Part shown: positions 14,749 to 28,100 of the stretch, piece by piece
Position numbering within the stretch: position 1 is the stretch's first letter
How the letters are laid out: every line of letters starts with the position of its first letter
Assembly (NCBI GenBank): GCA_944472135.2
Contig: OX235263.1
Location: forward strand, 15,607,517-15,671,516
Direction: 5' to 3'
From: Trichobilharzia regenti
Taxonomy: Eukaryota > Platyhelminthes > Trematoda > Strigeidida > Schistosomatidae
Length of the DNA: 64,000 nt
Made by a program: the position numbers and the translations under genes
Notes under the pieces: model-generated
What the model was told of the DNA's origin: nothing
Database searches by the model: none
Seen by the model: only the letters and a program-made list of their open reading frames with translations

Positions 14749-15099
14749 AAGTTCAATAATCAATCCGATAAATAATAATCCTATACTGATGAATATTCCT
14801 TCTATCCAAAGCGATTCTGAATGCTTTTGTGATGAGAATTTATCATATCCAGGTAGGATGTGTTATTATCAACATCATCCACAACAACAAGAACAAATTA
14901 ACATGACAAATACAAGTAATCAAGCTCACTTTGAGAATAAGTGTTGGTCTCCACCCTATCCAACTGCCTCGACTACTACTAATACAGAACCAGATGGTGT
15001 CGATGGTGGTAATGACAAGTCTGATGATGAAAATCTACCCGGATATATTATTAGCTGTTTAACAAAAGGTTAACCGGTTTTTCTCCGTGTTGATTTTAA

Positions 15100-15152
<53 letters not shown>

Positions 15153-16047
15153 GGATGTCACTCTTTAACTTATAGCATTAAGCTTCCAATCATTTGGGTT
15201 GCATGTACCCAAATCTGGCCTCTCCGAGTAGGCTGAGGATGTGTGGCGACTCTGTGTGTTCGATCATCGCTGTCTCCACGGGATTGCTTGCGTTCGATGG
15301 ATGGCATCATCGCGTGAGTAATTCTGAGGTTGGTCCGCGGCGTGTGTTTGAACACAGTGGAGATCGCCATTCATTGAATGTCGTCATCTAGGGTACCTGA
15401 AACAGTAAGAGAATAAGTGTTGCGTGACCGCAAAGCCCAAGGGATGTTTACGTCCCAAATCCGGGTCATGAGAAAAAACAAGAACAAAGCCTAACCTTGA
15501 GGAACTCAACGACCAATCATGGCAGACTTAGCCTGGGCGTACATAAAATCTATAAATATCTATTGATTTTGTCAATAAACGATTGGTTGCCTGGCTCTTA
15601 TCCTCTGTCGTTACAGTAGGGCCTGCAGGAACAATTGTTACAGCAAGTGTAGCCTGTTGGGTCATTGCGATATGCAACCCCGATCATCAGGTCAAGGTAG
15701 CAGCTATCGGAGTGTGGCAACTCGAACTGCTGCACATCTGTGCAATGTCCTGCGTTGAAAGCAGTCAGTCAGTCAGTTCATGTTTACAAATTACTAATAC
15801 ACTGTAATAAATCGTAGTTCTAGACTTTTCTCCAGTAATCGCCTTATCCAATTCTCACACTAGCATATTTGGAGTGATTACAGCATCAGTCTACTAATTG
15901 CTTGCAGGCTTTCTTACTGTCACAAAGTTCCACTGTCTTGCTTATGTTTGTACACTATGCCATGGGAAATAAATTCCCATATTTTGTTTCCCGTATGTAA
16001 TGACTGTTTTCAAGATAGATTTCTTGAATTTTTTTAATGTTTGGGAT

Positions 16048-16108
<61 letters not shown>

Positions 16109-19100
16109 TGTTTGAGATGGTTGCTCACTAACCGCATTAAATGCTGCTTGTTTCATATTACAAACCAATGTAAGTAAGTTGATTTCATTTGTTAAATTAA
16201 ATTTTATCATGAACCAACATCAATTGTAGTCTGTCTGTCTGTTTTCGACATAGAACTTTGCACAAATGTGCGGAAGTTCAAGTCGCCACATTCCGTGTAG
16301 CACGCGAAGCAAGAGAAGAAAGTACAAGAAAAGCATAATAGAAACAGTGAGCAGAGGTGTGAGACAAAGGAGTAATAAAGAAATACAAAACAGTTTCATT
16401 GAAGATCATAAGTCACAGGGAGTGGATGCATCTGCGCCACTGAGAACGATTTTGAGCCATGTCACCAATTGTTTCCAACCATAGATTTTTACCGTCCCGA
16501 GGACCCCAGCCTGGAAGTCTACACCTTCCTACGTGGCTTAGACCAACTGTTGTGGATTTCATTGACTGATGCCAAGTTTTTGTTTGACCGCCGCTAGCTT
16601 TTTTCCAGCCTGACCCTATATCCGCTAACATTGCTCGTCGAGGGAGGCGATGGCTTGGCATACGTAACACATGTCCTAACCATCTCAGTCTTTGTAGCTT
16701 CACGACTTCGTCGATTGATTTCCCCTGTTTACCTAGAACTCTACGCCTAACCTCCATGTTGCTCACCTTATTATGCCACTTTACACGGGAAATAGAACGC
16801 AGGCACCTATGATCAAAGACAGCTAGTCTTTTCATGTCTTCCACTCTCAGTGGCCAGGTCTCACAACCATAAAGGAGGACGGAGCGGACTGATGAGCAGT
16901 ACACCCGCCCTTTGGTCGATAGTCGAACATCTCGTCTACGCCAGAGTCGGCGTAAACTAACAAATGCGAAACGAGCCCCTTGTATTCGTGCTGAGATTTC
17001 GTCAGAGATCAGCCCGTTGGGGCTGATGGTACTTCCCAAATAAGTGAAGCGGTCAACGTGCTCTACCACTTCACTTCCTATTTTTAAACTAGGCGTCGAT
17101 GTAGTCCAGTCCTGTAACATCATCTTGCATTTGGCGGGAGCGAATCGCATGCCAAACATTCGTAGATTGCGGCTCAAGGTGTTTAGAAGACTCTGCATTT
17201 CGTCAGCGTCTTCGCCTAGAAGGACTATATCGTCTGCATATTCCAAGTCAACGAGATTATTCCCGGTAGCAAGTCAATCCCTGAGTCGCTGAAGTCACCT
17301 AGGGTTAAGTCCATTAACACATCTATGATGAAGTTGAATAGAAAAGGAGATAATGGGCATCCTTGACGGACACCACTGGTCGTCATCAGTTCAGATGACA
17401 GCTCGCCGTAAGCCCTCACCTGGCTGTATGAGTACGAGTAGAGTGCCTTAATCAGTGCAATATATTTTCTTGGAATTCCCTTTACAGCCAAGCATCTCCA
17501 GAGAACTTCCCGATCGACAGAGTCGAATGCTGCCTTTAGGTCAAGAAATATAATGACTGTTGGACGCCGGTAGGAATGCCTATGTTCTAGAATCTGTCGG
17601 AGGGTGAAGATATGATCAATACACCCTCTTCCTGGTCTAAAGCCTGCCTGGCTCTCTCGTGTTTGTGCTTCCCGAGCACCACTCAGTCTACGCATGATTA
17701 TTGAGCCTAAGACTTTAGATACTATATTAGTCAAGCTAATCCCTCTGTGATTATCACAGGAAGACTTGTCTCCCTTCTTGTATATGGGGATAATCAGTGA
17801 CTTACACCAACCCGATGGGACTTCTTCTGATTCCCAGACGCTGCCTAGTACCTCAGTTAATCCGGACAGTAAGCTGTCTCCACCGTACTTAAATACCTCT
17901 GGAGTCATTCCATCAGGTCCCGCTGCTTTGCCTAGTTTCAGATTGGTGACAGCTTTAGTAACCTCAGTTAGTGACGGAGGACCTGTGTCTATATCCCATT
18001 CAGGGAGGTGTTGGATGCTCGGAAGGTTGAGCGTGGCTGTGGGCAAATTAAACTGCTCCTCATAATGCTCTTTCCAACGATCCAGTCGTCTATCCTGTGA
18101 GCTAATTATAGTGCCATTTTTTTCCGAGATTGTCTCACTGATGATTTGTCTTCTCCCACCCGTTTCCCTGATGAGTCCAAAGAGTTGCCTGGTGTTGCCT
18201 ATCCTCGAAGCTTTCTCCATCTCTTTGGCTTTTGTCGCCCACCACTGTTCACGGTCCTTGCGGAGACTTTTCGTAAGTTTCCTCTTGTGCAGCTTTCGCT
18301 CCTCATTGAATTCGGAGCTCGCCGGAATAAGTCTTCTAGCATCTATCAGTTCGGATGAGGCGGTGGAGATCCAGTGGTTTTTACTCACCTTTGGGTTTAC
18401 CTTATTCACAGCTTTTACAGCTGTATCTATGGCTGCCTGGATATTTTTCCAAGCTTCTTCAGGGTGAGCACAGCTGTCGAACACAGATATGTGTTTAGCT
18501 AGTTCTTCCTCAAATACGGATTTAGTTTCCTGATCGAGCTGGGGACGTGATGGTTTTACCGCCAGCTGTTTCCTACGTCAATTGTAGAGATCATCAAGAA
18601 CCAGGGGGAGTACTACTAGACAGTCGTTTTGACCCACGACTCCACCAGGGATGATGGAACCCGAGACCAAGCTTGTTGTGACCATTCAGCAACCATTTGG
18701 GCTGGTGGAATTTAATGACCTCTGAATTCTAACTTTGTCATTTCGTGATGTTGTGTAGTGCTGCTACCCCTACGAATACCTTCAGATGAGCATCCATTTT
18801 ACCTTTGTCATTGTGGGATATCCCACTGGTGACAACTGGAAATCGTTAGTCACTACTTTATTGCAATTCAGTGGTGATAAAGTGATAAAGTGATTACCTT
18901 GTTAACCTCTTGTTTCTTTGTATTCTTCATCTGCCTGCCAGTGTCTTGAGTCTCTGCTGTCAAGAAACTTTCAGCTAAGACACGGTCAGAGCTATCTTAT
19001 GCTCTCTGGTTTTATATATAGTTATCCAGCTGATAACTATGTGTTATGTATGCCTATTCATCGCCTTCCTCGACAACTGGCACTGTTAGCTAACATAGGG

Positions 19101-22100
19101 TCAGGCTGGAAAAGAGCTACCACGTTGTGGTCAAACCAAAACATGGCCTCATCAGTCAATAAAATCCACAACAGTTAGTTTAAGCCAGTCACATGGGAAG
19201 ATGTAGAGTTCCTGACTAGTTGGGGTCCTCGGGACGGTAAACACCAATTAAGGCAGGAGACAAATGGTGATATGGCCCAAAATCATCCTCAATGGCTACC
19301 TCAGATGCATCCACTCCTTGTGACTTATGATTTCCGGTGAGACTGTTTTGTTCTTCGTTACTACTATTCCTTTGTCTCACACCTCTGTTTACTGTCTCAA
19401 TTATGCATTCCTTGTACTTTCTTCTGTTGCTTTGTGTGCTACAAGGAAGGAGTGTGGCGACTTAAACTGTCGCACATATGTGCAAAGTTCTATGTGGAAA
19501 ACAGACAGACAGACAGCTGATAATCAGCAATATGATAAAAATTCATCTTCGTAACAGTTTGTGAATCATTGACAAAAGACCTTATTACTATTTTTTTTAA
19601 ATTTCAGCTTGATTCCACACCGTATATTTATGGTACAGGTGTGGAATTTTCAGCATGTGATAACGGTAACCCAAATTTTGCAGGCCGACCATAGATATCA
19701 GGTGTGCTTCGTCGGCAGAGGATCGAACTCTAGACCATGTGCATGGTTGGCGAGAGTCCTATCCACTGTGCCACCGACGCACGTATAACTATTTTCAGTC
19801 AGTTCAAAAAATTTATATTCACCAGCTTATTTATTTATATCCTTCTGCTATTTGTTGTTTTTGTAGTATGCTCGGGTTTATTAGTCAACGCCTATCCAGA
19901 TGCCAATTCATGTGAAGAATTCCTACAGATATTGGAAATGATTTTAAGTCATGTAGTAAGTGGGAAGTTATACTGTAATTATTTATAAAATAACGTTTCC
20001 GATTTTATGTAAGTGGATTGGATACAATACAGTATTGTTGAATGAATATATTTCGAGAGCAATTTGTTATTATTATTATCAGTGCCAGGCTGAGAGACTC
20101 GGTACTCTGTCCCTCTAGTAGGCGGTCGGAGTTGTTGGGGTAGGTTGTTATAAGAAAAGGTGTGGCGTTTCAACTAATTTTAATGAGAATTAATGACGTC
20201 ATCACCTAGTTGCTGAAATCTTTCAATGATGAACAGGTTATTTAGAGGACGTACTTATAACATGACAATAGTCTCTGTGATGAATCATTTAGAATACTGA
20301 GTTTCCCCAATTATCGCTTCATTTTAGGTGGATATTCAGCTCTTCTAGCATCATTATTGTATAGAATAGGTGTGCACAGCATCAATTATTTTTGTTCTGA
20401 ATATTTATTTATTTAGGAAATAATTGGGAAATCAGGGAGTACTTACTAGGCAGCTGTTTCGTCCTAGTTCGGCACCCTTCACAGCTAGTACTGACCACCG
20501 GGGTACGAACCTAGCAACTCCCGACTACAAAACTAGCTCATAGACAACTGAGCCATTGGGGCCTAATCCAAATTCTCATGAATTAAACTTCTGCTAGTTA
20601 GCAATATTTCTCAGAACCACCAAACAGCAGTTTCGTAGGCGGATAACTGTCTTCTTACCTGACTTGGTAGACCCCTCCGGTCTGGTTACGATTTTTCACT
20701 AGAACTGCAGAATCAGTTGCTAGTGAGTATCCGATTAGTTAAGGGAACCACTGGGAAATCAACGAGTACTAGGGGGCAGCTGTTTCTTCCTAGTTTGGGG
20801 CTCTTTGACAGCATGCATCCACTGGGCTTCCAGCCCATTATCTTTCGGTTAGGGTCTGGGTTGGTGAGTGGTCTATGTCTTCGTCTTATAACCGGAAGGT
20901 CTGGGTTCAAACCCTAATGACGTTCATACTGTTGAAAATAATTATATTTGGAATCAGGAAAACTCCCGTATTTTTTAAAAATAATATTTTTTGCATGAGC
21001 TACGGTAATGTTCATACTATCAAAAAAATTTATTCTGTTTCATCTTATCAACATCGAAGGACCTTGAACAAAGCTTGGAATGGCAGTCACTTCTCTATCT
21101 CACCTTCGTCGACTTTGAATAGGCATTCGACAGCATCGATCGAGAGGTGATTTGGAAACTACTTCGCCACCACCAAGGGGTGCCACCGACAATTATACAT
21201 CTCATCTAACAGATATACGACAATGCTGTATGCCAAGTAATCCACAACGGGAAACTCACAGAATCCTTCGAAGTGAGGACGGGAGTGAGGCAAGGCTGTC
21301 TACTATCGCCAGTGATCGTCCTGATTGCAGTAGATTGGATAATGCTACAGACAGCGAGCGGGCAGCGAGGAAACAGGCATAAAATGGATCCACACAAAAA
21401 GAGACTTGTGGGATCTGGACTTCGCCGATGGTATATATCTGATTTCCTACAAACTGGAAGATATGCAAGTGAAAAGCAACAAGTTGGCAAAAGATCATTA
21501 AAGATAGACCCTCCCTTCAGGTGAACATAGAGAAAACAGAGGTGATGAAGATTCCTGGCCAACAGCAACAGCAACAACAGACAACAATCAGCATAAATGG
21601 GAGAAATCTGAAAGAAGCAACCTCCTTCACCTACCCACCCACCTACCTGAGAAGCATCGTTTCAACTACAGGCACCAGGAACTGACGAGGATATCAAAGC
21701 AGCGAGGATCGGGAAAGCAAGACAAGCTTTAATTACTCTCAAGTCTGTGTGCAGGAGGTAAACAGTCCCACTCAGCTCTCAGCATGAGAATGAAAATAAA
21801 TCCGGATTTTCAACTCCAATATGAAGTCAGTCAGTGCTACTTACCATACGTACGGATCAGAAACTTGACCAGCGCGTCATAAAGAGCACCTCAAACAAAC
21901 TACAGACCTTCATTAACAGTTAGCTTTGCTCATTACCATTCAACATCAGATGGCCGGTCAGAAAACATCACCAACAGGGAGGGATCTCTGGCAATCAGCG
22001 AACCAACCCAGCAGGAACCGATTCTGCAACAAACAGGCAGGAAGAAATGGAGATGGATTGGCTGGCCATACTCTGTGAGGAAACAAACCATCAAGTGACA

Positions 22101-25100
22101 TCACTAGACCACCCATCTCTCGAGTGGAATCCGACCGAAAGGGAAGCGGCGAGTTGGTCTTCCGAAGGTGTAGTGACTTGGAGGGGGTCATGTGAAGAGG
22201 AGATGAAAGCATGTGGGCAGACGTGGAGCGGGGTGAGAAAGTTGGCAGAAAACTGGAGGGAATGGAGACGCGTGGCTGAAGCCTTATGTTCCTCTAGGAA
22301 CGAAAGGAAATAATAATAATAATATCAACATCGAAATATATAACCTATTAGGAATTATACTTTCAAATGTTTAATTAGTATTTTTGTAGTAGTACTCATA
22401 CATCACTTAGAAACTATTTTTTATTGTTCACCTAACCAACCGCTGTCTACTTCACTATTTAGGCTTTCAGTGAACAACAGAAAAAGCTTGTCTTATTTTG
22501 GAAACATCGTGTACTTGTTGTCTATGGTCAATATTTAAATCATCATTCTCATGCATATTCATCAAAATCTAAATCTGATTCTACTAATTATAATTATTGT
22601 CCTCGTTCTGTATCACAAGTTCATTATTTTGATAATCGATTTCGTAAATATCCAACTCATTATGCCAGTCAAGAACAACGAACAAATTCTAATCATTTGG
22701 GCTATAATAAAACGTTACAGATAAATTCTCTCTCTCCTTCCAGTGTTTGTTTTCATAATATTCAGGATACATCACGCCTTACTATGGATAGTTTAGAAGT
22801 ACCATCACAATCAATGGTTGATGCCAGCTCAATCCACTCGAATACATCTTTAAACATTCCTGTAACAGCAGAGATATCACGACGACATAGTGTTTCTGTA
22901 GGTGATCCTCAAAACCATCTAATAGTTGGTAAATCGATCAACAGGCGTAGAATGCCTAGTCCAAATTCACCGTGTTTTTCATCAGGTAGAAGTGGTATAC
23001 CAGGGAATCTTAACTCACTTAATTTAGGCTATACAAACCATCCACAAGCATCTTCTGATATGGAGTTATCTGGTTATCCATCACAACTGCCGAAACCACG
23101 TTTTCATAGCCCATCAAGATTTGATCCATCCATCAATATAACATCACGCCGAAACTTGATACCTTTAGCGACAGCTCCAGTTACTAGGATGCCTTCGCCG
23201 TCTGATGTTTGTCGTAACAGTAATCAGTGTAGTGATTGGCTACCTCCTAATAACAGATTTGTATTTCCAATGGCTCCTTTCACCTCGAGTATTTCACCGC
23301 TGTCAACATGTGAAGGATCTTGTTCAGATCACGTGAATCCTGACAGTCATCTACTACAGCAATTACAAACTCCAAATGTTCCAATTTGTATGCTATCACT
23401 TCAAAATGCATATCAGAACGTAAGTAGACATATCCAAGTACATTTATAGAATCAGTTTGATAATTTTCTGTATTGATTTATAATCATAGTGTAGCCTTTC
23501 AACACAGTATTCTCACAGCTAATGCTATGAAAAACTAACCATCTCTGGTTAACTTTCATATAGTTTGTACCATTTATGTATCAAGTTTGACCACACATTG
23601 AGTTCACTTAGATAACCACTGAAAAACCAGGGGTGTAATGGACAGTCGTTTCGTCCTAGTTTGGGCTCTTCAACGGTAGACAGCCATGGCTCCTACCGGT
23701 GGCCGAATCTAGGACTGAATTTCAAGTTTTATGATGCAAGCGCGTATACCATTCAGCTGTTGAGATGGGATCTAATGGCCCAAGAATTTTAGATTCTATC
23801 AGTTCGCGATTTTAGAGACTCAGGGATTGACTTGCTACCAGGGAATAATTACGTTGACTTAGAATATGCAGACGATATAGTCCTTCTAGGCGAGGACGCT
23901 GACAAAATGCAGAGTCTTCTGAACACCTTGACCGCCTGACCATCTTCGAGTGTTTGGCATGCAACTTGCTCCCTCTGTCAAATGTAAGATGATGTTACAG
24001 GACTGGACTGGACTACACTGACTCCTAGTTTAGAAATAGGGAGTGAAGTGGTAGAGCACGTTGACCACTTCACTTATTTGGGAAGTACCATCAGCCAGTG
24101 CCGACGGGTTGATCTCTGACGAAATCTCAGTACGGATACAGAGGGCTAGTTTCGCATATCCCAGTTTACGCCGTCTCTGGCTTAGTAGACGTAATATCTG
24201 GGTATCGAACAAACGGCGAGTGTACTGCTCATCAGTCCGCTCCATATCCTCCTTTATGGCTGTGAGACCTGGCTGGTCATTGAGAGTGGAAGACATGAAA
24301 AGATTAGCTGTCTTTGATCATAGGTGCCTGAGCTCTATCCCCCGTGTGAAGTGGTATAATAAGGTGAGCAATATTGAGGTAAGGCGTCAGTCGAGTGCTA
24401 GGTAGGTGGGAGGGGAAATCATTCGAGGAGGCTGTGAAGCTACACCGACTGAGATGGTTAGGACATGTGTTACGTATGTCTAGTCATCGCCTTCCTCGAC
24501 AACAGGCAATGTTAGCTGACATAGGGTCAGGCTGGAAAAGAGTAAGCGGTGATCAAACCAAAACATGGCCTCACCAGTCAATAAAATCCACAACACTTAG
24601 TTTAAGCCAGCCATACAGGAAGGTGTAGACTTCCTGACTGGTTGGGTTCCTCGGGACGGTAAGAACCAAGGAACGCTGGAGACAATTGGTGATATGGCTC
24701 AAAATCGTTCTCAATGGCTAGCGAAGATGCATGCACTCCTTGTGACTTATGATTTCCCGTGAGACTGTTTTGTTCTTCGTTATTACTATTCCTTTGTCTC
24801 ACACCTCTGTTTACTGTCTCAATTATGCATTTATTGTACTTTCTTCTGTTGCTTTGTGTGCTACAAGGAAGGAGTGTGGCGACTTGAACTGGTGCACATC
24901 GGTGCAAAGTTCTATGTTGAAAACAGACAGACAGACAGTAACAATAAAGACAAAAATGTGCAAAATAATCATAATAATGGTAACTAGAATGATACAATGG
25001 TTGAAATAGTGTCACTATAAATTGTAGATAAGAGAATATAAAAGAGCCATTTGTCTTGGTAATTACATAGAGTTATAAGTCTCGCGCTTGACACTTTCAC

Positions 25101-28100
25101 TATCACAGAAAGAAGGTTGGTCACATAGAGCAGGGGGGTATCGTTGTTTCTTTTTTAGAATAATAATAATAACTTCTAGTCCTACTTGATGAGAAACAGC
25201 AGGGGGAGAGTTGTGAATAAAGTGGCGATGTTCAAAGTCAGACAATATGTAATTTAGATCATTCCTCATATGAATTTTTGGGTGTCTGTCGACTACACTA
25301 GTAACGAGAACATCTCACTTACCCTACTGACAACCATTTAATTATCCTTCACAATATGACGTTGTTTTTGAATATCCCCGGAAAGACTCAAGCCGAGCAA
25401 TAAAATAAAGAAAACTAGCTAGTATCCAAGAGTTAACAATTTGTGAAAGTAGAGGTTGTGTGATTTTCTGAATGACTTAACTTCTTAATTATAGGAATTT
25501 ATTTCGGAGATTTTCTTAGAGATCATCAACTTAGTTTCTGTTTCAGTGCCACCTATGCTACAAGCATCATGTGGACGAACAAGTTCGTGTAGATCACGTT
25601 TATGCTTGATGTTGATGAAGTTGACTGTCTTACATTTGGACTACCGACTGGGCGATATTTAGGAATGCATCGACTGTCTATCGAAACCCTGACCTGACTA
25701 TATACGCTGTTGGAGAGTGTTCTACCGATGCATCAGATATTCTAAGTATCCATCTATTATTCTGATAATTTTATGAGGTTTTGTTGTCTTCTTAGTCAAA
25801 GTATTAATATATGTGTAAAACTTGGGCACTGTGGTAGTAAGTAATTTCATATTAGTTTGTTTATTAGATGTATCACACAGTGATGAAACAGTATTATCTC
25901 CTGGATGACACAGTTTCGAACACGATTCATTATTGTTCATAATCATATCAATTGTAATCACACGACTTTGAAACTTGAGTTTTATAGTTTTCTTTTTCCT
26001 CTCCTATCGGTCGTCTTTGGGGTAGTAGAATTTTCCAAATGTTCTGGTGGACAGGTGTTGAATCAATCTTATTACATGTATTCTCTTCATTTGATTCGAT
26101 AAACAAAAGTTCCATTATCAATCTCTCCCTCCACTCTGTTGTCATATTAGATTTTAAAACTGTCATCCTATCCCGTCCTATTGTATGGTTGTGTGTAACA
26201 GCATGTACTGAGTATTACAGCTGAACTATTCTCTAGATTTCTTATCTTATTTGGGTCAACCAATCTAAATTTTGCTAGGTTTTTATATTCGGCTAGTCTG
26301 ACTGCCCCTGTTCTACTAGTGTGCCGGACGGTAAAAATCTATGGTTGGAAACAATTGGTGACATGGCTCAAAACCGTTCTCAGTGGCTAGCGCAGATGCA
26401 TCCACTCCCTGTGACTTATGATCTTCAATGAAACTGTTTTGTATTTCTTTATTACTCCTTTGTCTCACACCTCTGCTCACTGTTTGTATCATGCTTTTCT
26501 TGTACTTTCTTCTCTTGCTTCGCGTGCTACTCGGAATGTGGCGACTTGAACTTCCGCACATTTGTGCAAAGTTCTATGTCGAAAACAGACAGACAGACTA
26601 GTGTGACCTGTGTTTTTCATCTGACAATCATTGAAGGCAGGGTATTAGATAAACTAAATTGTTTTGTTTTAAGGGCTCCACAGAATTGATCCTTTAATCG
26701 ACAAAGCTTGTTTCTAATTGAGTTTATGGGTTTCAATGCCAGCCACTTTTATTCCTGCCTTGTTAAAAATTCTGCTTCAGGCTTCCAAAGTCCCTTCCTT
26801 GTATGGAATTACTACTGATGATTTAGATTCCTTATTTTTGGTGTCGTCATTAATATTGTTATTATTATCACTATTATTAGTCATTATTATTGTTATCTTT
26901 ATTATTATTATTGCTATCGCTACCATCATTAATTAATTTATTTTTACGTTTCCTTACATATTTCCTGACTAATTTATTATTCGGGTAATTATTACGTTTC
27001 AAGTCTTCTTTTATGTATATCACTTCCTGTCCTAGATTTTTCTTGGTACTACTTAGTTTTTGCGCCCTACTGTCACTTAAACACTTCACCAATCCTATTT
27101 TTTACTGACTTGGGATGGGATGATCGGAAGTCCAAATATCTGTTTGAATGTGTGGGTTTCCTGTGAACACTAGTGTTGAACTTCCCATCTTCTTTCCTTT
27201 TTTTACCCTAAAATCTAACATTGGAACTCCCCTCCCTGACTTTCCAATTCATAAGTGAATTGAATCGCCTCTACCTTCGAGTTGATGTGTTCACAAATTA
27301 TTTGTTCGAAACTGTGTCATCCAGTAAATAATACTGTTTCACACTATGTGTGATACATCTTTTAAACAAACTAATATGGGGTTAAAGGTCAAAGTGTTCT
27401 ATTTGACATTTCTTTTGTTTGTTTTTTCTTTCTCATAAATTGACAGACTTATGGTTCGTGTAGTTGTCTACCGCCTACAAAGACAAACCCGCATCCACCC
27501 TTAATGTTAAGCTCATCTAATCATCCAAAAGGCAATCTTCTTCAAAATAATACTATTCAGCCTAATTTTGATGGGAATTCAAGAAAAAACTTTTTATCTA
27601 CCCTGAATAATAATAGTAATAATTATTCATCAATTCCGTGTATTCCCCATTCAGTTGTAACGAATTCCGGTAATAATACTATTCATCCAACACCGATTTC
27701 ATCCTACAAGTCAACATCAACATTAATTGGAAATAATCCATTGAATTCATCGAGTTGTTCAACTGATAAGTCAACACAGCCGTATGTATCATCAATACCA
27801 CAAGAGGTGAACAACATTCCAACAGTTGGTGGTTGTGGTGGCGGTGTTGGTTATTGGTCAAATAACTTTCCTGCAAATCAACAAGCTAGTCGAAATCAAA
27901 AAATCTCTTCAGTACATGAGATCCAGTGTTTACATCCTCATCTTTACGATTCAAATAATGATGATAATAATAACAGTCATAATCATAATAGTAATAATAA
28001 TAATAATACTAGTAATAAAGATTTACTTGTCTTTGTTGATAATTATATTGCTACTGCAGAGAATAATAATATTATTATAGGCGGGGATTCTTCTGATGCA

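Larger units (their letters stand above)
16231..18560 (-). mobile_element. LINE-A, longest copy (SR2/RTE-like)
   Basis: A minus-strand copy holding most of the RT and the C-terminal module, ending in the 3' tail CTATGTCGAAAACAGACAGA at about 16231. Two overlapping ORFs (17225-18484 and 16413-17246) are one reading frame broken by a single-base loss near 17262: the copy at 23817 has CTACCAGGGAATAA where this one has CTACCGGGAATAA. The endonuclease domain is missing at the 5' end, near 18560. Confidence 0.85.
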
